64,000 nucleotides of DNA, from NCBI GenBank assembly GCA_949752795.1, contig OX457064.1, forward strand, positions 43,520,368 to 43,584,367, in the 5' to 3' direction. This stretch comes from Hyperoodon ampullatus (taxonomy: Eukaryota > Chordata > Mammalia > Artiodactyla > Ziphiidae). The position numbers and the translations under genes are program-made. Below, piece by piece: positions 56,356 through 64,000 of the stretch (positions are counted from its first letter, which is position 1; each line of letters opens with the position of its first letter). The notes under the pieces are model-generated. The model was not told the DNA's origin. It saw only the letters and a program-made list of their open reading frames with translations, and did no database searches.

Positions 56356-58809
56356 AGTTAAAATTTAATAGAAGGATGCAAATAACAAAGATATGAGCAG
56401 AAATAAGTGAAACAAACACTAGAAAAACCATAGAAACAAATCATCAAAACTAAGAGTTGGTTTTGTGAAATGATAAAAATATTTGACAGATGTTTTGCTA
56501 GACTAACCAAGAAGAAAAGAGAGGACTCAAATAAATAAAACTATAAATGAGGGAGGAGATGTTACAACTGCCACCACAGAAATACAGAGGATTGTAAGAG
56601 ACCACTGTGAACAATTATGTATTAGCAAACAGGATAACCTAGAAATAAATTCCTAGAAACATATAACCTACAAGACTCAATATGAAGAGATAAAATCTGA
56701 ACAGACCATTAAAGAGAAAGGAGGTTGAATCTATAATAAAATATCTCCCAACAAACAAAAGTTCAGGACTAGATAGCTCACAGGTGAATTCTACCAAACA
56801 TTTAAAGAATTAATGCCAATCCTTCTCAAACTGTTTCAAAAAAATTGAACAGAAGGGAACTCTTTCACACTCACTTTATGGGTCCAGCATTACCCTTATG
56901 CCAAAGCCAGATGAGGGCACCACCAAAAAAAAAAAAAAATTATAAGCCAATATCCCCAATGAACATAGATGTAAAAATCTTGAAAAAATACTAGGAAACA
57001 GAATTTAACAGCACATTAAAAGAATCATATACCATGATCAAGTGGGGTTTATTTCTGGCATGCAAAGATGATTTATTATACCACAGATCAATAAAGTGAT
57101 ATACCACATTAGCACAGTGAAGGATAAAAATCATATAATTATCTCAATAGATGCAGAAGAAGAATTTGACAAAATTCAACATTGTTTCAACATAAAATCT
57201 CTCAAAAAATTAGGTAGAGAAGGAATGTACTTCAATAAAATGAAGACCATGTATGAGAAGCTGACAACTAACATCACATTTAGTGGTAAAAGTGCAAAGC
57301 TCTTCTTTTAAGATCAGGAACAAGACAAGGGTGTCTGCTCTCACTTCTTCTATTCAAAAAAATACTGGAAATCCTAGCCTGAGCAATTAGGCAAGAAAAA
57401 GGAAAAAAAAGCATCCAAATCTGAAAGAAGTAAAATTATTTGCAGTTGAAGACACAATCTTATATATAGAAAATGCTAAGATTCCACAAAAAAACAGTTA
57501 AAGATAAATGAATTCAGTAAACTTGCAGCATACAAATTCAACATAGAAAAATCAGTTGCATTTCTATACACTAACAATGAACTATCTGAAAAAGAAAGAA
57601 AATGATTCCATTTATTATTTTATCAAAATGAATAAAATATTTAAGATTGAATTTAATCAAGGAGGTGAAATATCTGTACACTGAAAACTAATACAATGAT
57701 GAAAGAAATTGATGACATAAATAAGTGTACCAATATCCTGTATTCATTGATTGGAAGAATTATTTTTTGGATATGATACCAAGAGCACGAACATCAAGAG
57801 CAAAAATAAACAAGTGGAACTACATCAAACTAAAAAGCTTTTGCACAGCAAAAGGAACAGTCAACAAAATGAAGAGGCAACCTATGCAGTGGAAGACAGT
57901 ATTTGCAAACCCTATATCTGAAAAAGGGTTAATATGCAAAATATATAAGGAACTCATACAACTGAATACCAGAAAAACAAATAATCCAATTAAAAAATGG
58001 TGAACGAAACTGAATAGACATTTTTTCCAGAGAAGATATACAAATTGCCAAGAGGCATATGAAAAGATATTCTGTTGCCAATTGTCATGTAAAAGCAAAT
58101 ATTTTAAAACTACAGTGAGATATCACCTCGCGTTTGTTAGAATGGCTATTAACGGAAAAGACCAAAGGTAGCAAGTGTTGGTAAGGGTGTAGAGAAAAGG
58201 GAACCCTTGTACCCTGTTCATGGACATGTAAATTGGTACAGTCATTATGGAAAACAGTATGAATGTTCCTCAGAAAATTAAGTATAGAGGTGCCGTATGA
58301 TCCAGCAATCCCACTCTGGGTATATATCCAAAGGAAATTAAATAATTCTCCTGAAGAGATAACTGTACTCCCATGTTCACTGCAGCATTATTTGTAATAG
58401 CCAAGATATGGAAACAACCTAAGTGTTTGTCCAGGCGTGAATGAAGAAAATATATTCATATATTTATATGTATGAATGTTACTCAGCCTTGAAAAGAAAT
58501 CCTGCCATTTGCAACAATGAATAAACCTGGAGAACATTATGTTAGGTGAAATAAATCAGACACAAGAAGATACAAGTATTATTTGATCTCACTTATATGT
58601 GGAATCTAAAAATATCAAACTCAAAGAAGTAGAAAGTAGAGTTTTTGTTGCTGGCGGCCGGAGGGTGCGGTAAATGGGGAGATATTGGTCAAAGGGTAAA
58701 AACTTCCAGTTATAAGATGAACTAGTTTGGAGGATCTAACTTATAGCATGATGACTGTAGGTAATAATGCTGCTTTGTGTAATTGAAATTTGCTAAGAGA
58801 ATAGATCTT
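56356..58809 (+). mobile_element. L1 ORF2 (reverse transcriptase to C-terminus) and 3'UTR start
   Basis: Forward ORF2 from just after the endonuclease. The reverse transcriptase region encodes HIIISIDAEEEFDKIQH (57130-57180) and then GTRQGCLLSLLLF-like residues; the later [18 protein letters not shown] segment (57830-57890) is also typical. Many stops, so the element is dead. The 3'UTR begins near 58640 and is interrupted by a SINE at 58810-58936; it resumes to an A-run near 59098. Confidence 0.9.
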
Positions 58810-58936
58810 GGGAGGTCCCTGGTGGTCTAGTGGTTAGGATTTGGTGCTTTCACTGCTGTGGCCGGAGTTTGATCCCTGGTTGGGGAACTGAGATCCCAAA
58901 AGCTGCGCAGCATGGCCAGAAAAAGAAAAAAAGAAT
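58810..58936 (+). mobile_element. tRNA-Glu-like CHR SINE
   Basis: The body reads almost like a tRNA-Glu gene: TCCCTGGTGGTCTAGTGG, GGATTTGGTGCTTTCACTGC and AGTTTGATCCC. The A box TGGTCTAGTGG is at 58823-58833 and the degenerate B box at 58866-58876. A short unrelated part (CAGCATGGCCAG) and an A-rich tail follow. An exact duplication AATAGATCTT lies at 58800-58809 and 58937-58946. It is a retroposon and not a functional tRNA gene: it has an A-rich tail and target duplications. Confidence 0.95.
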
Positions 58937-59098
58937 AATAGATCTTAAGTGTTCTCAGCAAGCACACATGGTAACTATGTGAGGTAGTGGTTCTGTTAAT
59001 TAATCATTTAAAAATATATACATGTATTAAATCATGTTGTACATCTGAAATATATACTATTTTTATTTGTCAATTGTACTTCTATAAAGCTGGAAAAA
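58937..59098 (+). mobile_element. L1 3'UTR end, continuation after SINE
   Basis: ACACATGGTAACTATGTGAGG, AATCATGTTGTACATCTGAAATATATAC and TTGTCAATTGTACTTCTATAAAGCTGG are the terminal 3'UTR of an L1M-type element, ending in an A-run. Confidence 0.85.
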
Positions 59099-59263
59099 AA
59101 CCCATACCACCTAATTTAAGAGTTGTAAGGGAATAAAAACAAAAGTAATGAACCATAGCTTTCTCTTGACTATAAGAACAGTGAGCCACAGGAACAATGA
59201 CACTTCTATGAAGTACTATATTAAGTCAGTTTTGTGTTGAGATTTGCAGATGGTTATGTAGTT

Positions 59264-59470
59264 GTTTTTTTTTTTTTTGCGGTACGCGGGCCTCTCACTG
59301 TTGTGGCCTCTCCCATTGCGGAGCACAGGCTCCAGACGTGCAGGCTCAGCGGCCATGGCTCACGGGCCCAGCCGCTCTGCGGCATGTGGTATTTTCCTGG
59401 ACCGGGGCACGAACCCGCGTTGCCTGCATTGGCAGGCGGACTCTCAACCACTGCGCCAGCAGGGAAGCCC
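59264..59470 (-). mobile_element. CHR-type tRNA-derived SINE
   Basis: T-run, GCGGTACGCGGGCC body, head ending CGCCAGCAGGGAAGCCC. Target duplication TGGTTATGTAGTT (59251-59263) versus TGGTCATGTAGTT (59471-59483), one mismatch. Confidence 0.96.
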
Positions 59471-59483
59471 TGGTCATGTAGTT

Positions 59484-60654
59484 TTCATGCCACGCTTTCT
59501 CTTCGGTGGCTGATATGTATAAACAGTCATGCCTCCTTGACAGTTCATTTTAGCTAAGGAGAAACCTAGGAGAATAATACAGCATCTAAAATGGCTAATT
59601 TTTCTGAAGTTTGTTGAATTTGAGTCATTGAACATGTGATATTTGTTTAAATTAAAAAAGTCTTTTAGACATTAAAACAAAAATTTTGAAGTACTTTAGA
59701 GTTACACACCTATCGGTTTATGATGGCTACTCTTACGATATTCCAAAGAAAGGATATTATAACCTTGACAGTGACATAGATGTCTCATGGGAAGAGTTCT
59801 GATGTCCTCATGCCAGGATTGGGGGAGGGGGTGGTGGGGAAGGGGGAAGAAATATATTGAACCAAAACAGCTTGCTTGATCCCACAATCCAGAGTGTACT
59901 TACTGATGAGATCAGGAATTGAACATGTTCCAAATGTACCTATATGGTACTCATGTGTAATATCTTAAAGGTCATTCTAGCTTATGGTTGTGACTGGGCC
60001 TGAATACTCTTCTTAATTTCTGCGTTTCCATAGTTTATAAACATAATTTGTCTATAACATATTTTTAACCTTTGTGTGGCCTGGAATTGTGAAACTGGGT
60101 AGAATTAAAATCAACTTGCAGAGTACTGTCACTAAATATTGATAATATTTCCTATTGTTATTAGTAGATCTTTACACTGGTCCCTAGGCATAGTAAAATA
60201 ATGAAGTGAGGGAGAATTTAATATCTTTACTTCCTTTTCAAAGTGTGGCAATCATTATTTGTCTAAGTTAGTCACTGAGATTGTTGTGTTTTCTTTAAAA
60301 GGTAGCAGTTAGTGCAATAATGTATCACCTTAGTTCTTAACCAAAGGGAGTTAGACACTGCTGTGAAGAAAAGCCCATGGGGGTTCAGTGCATATTCGCA
60401 GTTCTAAAGAAACTGATTTTAGATGAAGGCGAAGAGGTCTGCCTGAGAAAGGCTTTCCCATTGCATAGAGCAGAGGAGACCATGGAGAAGATTAACTGAG
60501 AGAAAGTTGAAAGGAGTTTTTCTCCTTATTTTATATATACCATATTCCATTATTCATATTTTGGTGGATTTTACTACTGATGATTCATATCTACGTAAGC
60601 GTATGTGATTTGATTAAAAAGTCAGGACTCCTTTTAGTATCTTGACTGGTTAAT
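59484..60654. other. unclassified sequence
   Basis: No gene seen. A G-rich run GGGGGAGGGGGTGGTGGGGAAGGGGG lies at about 59820-59846 and could form a G-quadruplex on the plus strand. Confidence 0.5.
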
Positions 60655-60815
60655 TCACTTGGGACTTTTAAGTTTTCATTGATTCATATGTAAAATGAGG
60701 ATTAAAATATCTCTGTGTACTACGAAAGGTTGTGAGTGTGAAATGAGATAATGTAATAAAAGTATTTTATAAGCTGAAATGTATCATTAATGTGTTAAGT
60801 AACAGTATTATGTAT
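60655..60815 (+). mobile_element. MIR SINE 3' part
   Basis: ATATGTAAAATGAGGATTAAAATATCTC, AAGGTTGTGAGTGTGAAATGAGATAATG and AAAGTATTTTATAAGCTG follow forward MIR core and 3' sequence. Confidence 0.8.
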
Positions 60816-60869
60816 GTGTCCATGTATAGCTGAAAGGATTTAAGTATAGCATACCTTAGACTTTTTTTT

Positions 60870-61403
60870 CGCTTACTTATGTATTTTTATTAAGACTTTA
60901 TCTTTTTAGAGCACTTTTAGTTCGCAGCAAAATTGAGGGGAAGGTACAGAGGTTTCTGATATGCTCCCTGGCCCCCACAGATGCACAGCCTCCCCCATTT
61001 TTGACATCCTCCACCAGAGTGGTACATTTGTTATGACTGATGGACCTACAGTGAAACATCTTATCACCCAAGGTCCACAGATTACATTAGGGTTCACTCT
61101 TGGCTTTGTACATTCTACGGGTTAGGACAAATGTATCAATATAAGGATATGTATCCATCATTATGGTATCATGCACAGTATATTTCCTGCCCTAGAAAAT
61201 CATCTGTGCTCTGCCTGTTCATCCCTCCCTATCCCCTAAGCCCTGGCAACCTCTGTCTCCATAGTTTTGCCTTTTCCAGAATGTCATACCTTAGAAATAG
61301 TACAGTATGTAGCCTTTTCAGACTGGCTTCTTTCACTTAGTCATATGCGTTTAAATTTCTTCCATGTCTTCTCATGGCTTAGTAGCTCATTTCTTTACTG
61401 TGC
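60870..61403 (-). mobile_element. old L1 3' portion (3'UTR and ORF2 tail)
   Basis: TTTTAGAGCACTTTTAGTTCGCAGC, CCCCACAGATGCACAGCCTCCCCC, CACCAGAGTGGTACATTTG and ATTAGGGTTCACTCTTGGC are reverse-oriented L1MC/MD-type 3'UTR. The right end reaches the ORF2 segment that encodes KK/RNELLSHEKTWK-like residues. The adjoining ORF2 part lies at 61542-62075 in the opposite orientation. Confidence 0.87.
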
Positions 61404-61541
61404 TCAGTATTTTGTAATAACCTATAAAGGAAAAGAATCTGAAAAAAATAGGTATATACGTATGTGCAACTGAATCACTTTTCTGTACACCTGAAATTAA
61501 CACAACATTGTAAATCAACTATACTTCAATTAAAAAAAAAT
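61404..61541 (+). mobile_element. short 3' tail of a younger L1
   Basis: TGTAATAACCTATAAAGG, GTGCAACTGAATCAC, ACACCTGAAATTAACACAAC and ATCAACTATACTTCAATT followed by an A-run is the same 3'UTR tail as at 16061-16205. Only about 130 bp is present, and I found no target-site duplication. Confidence 0.82.
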
Positions 61542-62075
61542 TCAACAAGAAAACAACCTGATTTAAAAATGAGCCAAAGATCTTAACAGACGCCTCACCA
61601 AAGGAGATATACAGATGGCAAATGAGGATATGAAAAGATGCTTCACATCATATGTTATCAGAGATATGCAAATTAAAACCACAATGAGATACCACTACAC
61701 ACCTATTAGAATGCCCAAAACCAGGACACTGAGAACAACGAATGCTTGCGAAGATGTGGAGCAACAGGAACTCTCATTCATGACTTCTGGGAGTACAAGA
61801 TGGTACAGCCAATTTGGAAGACAGTTTGGCAGTCTCTTACAAAACTAAACATACTTTTACCATATGAACCAGTAATCATGCTGCTTGGTATTTATTCAAA
61901 GGAGTTGAAACCTTGTGTCTATACAAAAACCTGTAGATGAATGTTTATAGCCACTTTCTTCATAATTGCCCAAACTTGGAAGCAACCAAGATGTCCTTTA
62001 GTAATGGAATAGATAAATAACCTTTGGTACAACCAGACAATGGAATATGTATCAGCACTAAAAGGCATACCGTAC
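61542..62075 (+). mobile_element. old L1 ORF2 C-terminal region, inverted relative to its 3' part
   Basis: Forward ORF2 phrases: AAAAATGAGCCAAAGATC, ATGCAAATTAAAACCACAATGAG, CACACCTATTAGAATGCCC, TTTACCATATGAACCAGTAATCATG, GACAATGGAATATGTATCAGCACTAAAA. The segment ends exactly where the reverse-oriented part at 60870-61403 begins in L1 coordinates, with about 10 bases of overlap. Confidence 0.85.
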
Positions 62076-62229
62076 TTTTTAAAATCCATATCCAAATGTG
62101 ATTTATGGAATGATTAGTTGTCTCCATTTAAAAACTGCCTCTGAACCTCTAGTTTGACTGAAAAAACAGTTGCTTATCACATGCTTCTCTGCATTATAGC
62201 CATACTAAGTAGAGAAAACCCAACTCTCA

Positions 62230-62750
62230 TGTCATGGCCCACAAGCTCTGTGCCCATCTCTCCACACTCATTTTTTGTCAGTCTACTAACCACTCCATGT
62301 ATATCACACTGGCTTTCTAGTTTTTCACAACAAGATCATTCCCATCTCAGAAAGTTTTTAGTTGGAATTTTCCCATCTTAGAGTGTTCTTCTGCCACATT
62401 GCCTCATGACTTGCTTTTCACCTCATTTACGGCTCTACGAAAATGCCACCTCATTGGAGAAGTCTTCCTTTGCCATTCAGTCAAAAATTTCCTCTCCCAA
62501 CCCACTCACTTTACTCTCTATTCTTTTACTCTCCTTTATCTTACTCATAGCACTTATCGTTATCTGGCATCATACATACTTTTAGATCTTTTGTTTTGTT
62601 TTGTTTTGAATTGTTTTGGTCTCTTTCCCCACTGGAAGGGAGTCATGACATGGTAGAGCATTTAATAGCTTTTTAAAAAAACTGTATCCCGGCATATTGA
62701 GTGGTACATAGCACAAAGAAGGTGCACAACCTGAGTGTTGGAAGAAAGCA
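62230..62750 (+). mobile_element. L2 LINE 3' region
   Basis: ACGAAAATGCCACCTCATTGGAGAAGTCTTCC near 62438, ATAGCACTTATCGTTATCTGGCAT near 62547, and TACATAGCACAAAGAAGGTGCACAA near 62705 follow the L2 3' order, interrupted by a small (TTTTG)n tract at 62590-62607. No frame remains. Confidence 0.82.
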
Positions 62751-63149
62751 ATAAAGAAAGAAGACAACAAGAAAGAGAAGGGAGGCAGCAAGGAAGAAAA
62801 ATATGGATAGATTCTGGGTGTACAGTTTGGTCATCAGTTGCTACTGTTTGCTAGTAAGCTAAAGTATTGCTTCAGTACCTGGATCTGATTTTCAGAGAAT
62901 CTAAAGCTTGATTAAATGCTCTATGACTTTTGAGACTGTCGTATATCTCATGTATCTAAATGGATATAGATTGATATTTCTAAACATGTACCTACATGTA
63001 TCTAATTACCTATATTTTTCTGTTATTCATGCCTTCATGGGTGTGGTTGATATACTTCATTTCACTACCTTAAAGCTATTTGGGCGAAGCGTTGCTGTGT
63101 ATTTTCCTGGTACATCAAAGAGAACAAAAAGTTATAAACAGTGCAACAG
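62751..63149. other. unclassified sequence
   Basis: Purine-rich at the start (62750-62800), otherwise AT-rich. No gene or repeat recognised. Confidence 0.5.
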
Positions 63150-63164
63150 AAAGTTGTACTGTGG

Positions 63165-63371
63165 GGCTTCCTTGGTGGCGCAGTGGATGAGAGTCCACCT
63201 GCCGATGCAGGGGACACGGGTTCATGCCCCAGTCCGGGAAGATTCCCCATGCCACGGAGCGGCTGGGCCCATGAGCCATGGCCACTGAGCCTGCGCGTCC
63301 GGAGCCTGTGCTCCGCAACGGGAGAGGCCACAACAGTGAGAGGCCCGCGTACCGCAAAAAAAAAAAAAAAA
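63165..63371 (+). mobile_element. CHR-type SINE with exact 15-base target duplication
   Basis: A box TGGCGCAGTGG at 63176-63186 and B box GGTTCATGCCC at 63219-63229 are near consensus. The body ends GCGTACCGC followed by an uninterrupted A-run. The duplication AAAGTTGTACTGTGG is exact at 63150-63164 and 63372-63386. The homogeneous A-tail and exact duplication make this one of the youngest insertions in the window. Confidence 0.97.
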
Positions 63372-63386
63372 AAAGTTGTACTGTGG

Positions 63387-64000
63387 TGGGCATTTCCCCT
63401 TCAGTAAATATTAATAATGGGTGATTTTTATTGTTGGCATTGCTGCTGTTTACTTATCCTTTGGTGAGACTACCAGGCAGCATTATTATTATAGCTGTCC
63501 ACACAAGCTGTTTGTGGTATTGATGGTAATATGCACCTTAGTAAAATAATTAATGGAGTTTGATTTCTATCAAATTTACTGGCTCTATTCTATTGTAAAT
63601 ACATTTTCATAGTTAATTAATAACTTGACAACTAATAGATCATAAATATTGCTACTTAGGTTTAAAATAATTAGCCTGGAGACCACATTGGTAATTATTG
63701 CCATCCAGTGTTCTAATAGCTCTGTTCTTCTCTAGAGATATAGAATTCATTTGTGAGAATCAGTCTCTAGATTTCCCTACTTTGGTCTGATGCAATAGGT
63801 CTTAAATCATTATATTTCTTCTTTCACTGAGGTTGAGAGTGAGTTTGGAGTTGAAGGTAGTTCCTATTCTGTAATAACCATTAGTCTCAGTTATAGGTAG
63901 ATTTAGAATCTCATTATCCCTCTACTGCATAAAGGGAACCACTTCTGAGTATTTACTCTGTGTTTTATTTGGCATATGTTAACGTTCCCTGCATCTTGTT
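63387..64000. other. unclassified sequence
   Basis: AT-rich DNA to the end of the window, with no recognisable gene or repeat. Confidence 0.5.

Noticed and set aside
58810..58936. Possible functional tRNA-Glu gene
   Set aside because: It has an A-rich tail and target-site duplications, its B box is degenerate and extra SINE sequence follows, so it is a retroposed SINE.
1..64000. CRISPR array, operon or other prokaryotic system
   Set aside because: Repeats are dispersed retroposons with A-tails and target duplications; there are no regularly spaced direct repeats, ribosome binding sites or dense coding sequence.

Overview
This window is non-coding mammalian nuclear DNA, almost certainly from a cetacean. 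The clearest clue is a set of tRNA-derived SINEs of the CHR type (Cetacea/Hippopotamus/Ruminant family). Most belong to one low-divergence subtype of about 200-230 bp whose tRNA-like head carries readable polymerase III A and B boxes, and several still have matching target-site duplications. One copy (58810-58936) retains an obvious tRNA-Glu-like body. The ruminant-specific Bov-A/BovB repeats were not seen. No protein-coding gene, rRNA, functional tRNA, CRISPR array or bacterial or viral gene could be supported. The longer open frames lie in LINE-1 ORFs, in SINE bodies, or in unannotated sequence without supporting signals. The window is best read as an intergenic region or a very large intron.

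Layout. 1-10.2 kb: a mosaic of ancient repeats (L2, MIR, an old L1, MER5-like, an LTR-like block), plus a 5'-truncated younger L1 and a CHR SINE. 10.2-14.4 kb: AT-rich and nearly free of recognisable repeats. 14.4-16.6 kb: L1 3' ends, one split by a later, 5'-inverted L1 with a visible target-site duplication. 16.6-24.2 kb: mostly unique sequence with one CHR SINE, a MIR and L2/L1 scraps. 24.2-26.4 kb: an old L1 split by a MaLR LTR. 26.5-27.8 kb: a local direct duplication of about 230 bp. 28.25-35.53 kb: a full-length but inactivated L1 on the minus strand, with 3'UTR, ORF2, ORF1 and a long GC-rich 5'UTR. 35.5-41.6 kb: unique sequence with SINEs and a MaLR LTR. 41.6-50.6 kb: old L1 sequence on the minus strand carrying several later SINE and LTR insertions. 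50.6-55.4 kb: mostly unique sequence with MIRs and a SINE. 55.5-59.1 kb: an inverted L1. 59.2-64 kb: SINEs, MIR, a second inverted old L1, and L2.

The nested insertions give a relative order: L2, MIR and old L1 first, then MaLR LTRs, then CHR SINEs and younger L1s. No undescribed biological system was found. The most useful leads are structural: three L1 inversion events, the 26.5/27.6 kb duplication, an exon-like block near 17.6 kb, a repeat-poor island at 10.2-14.4 kb, and SINEs with exact target-site duplications that could serve as phylogenetic markers.
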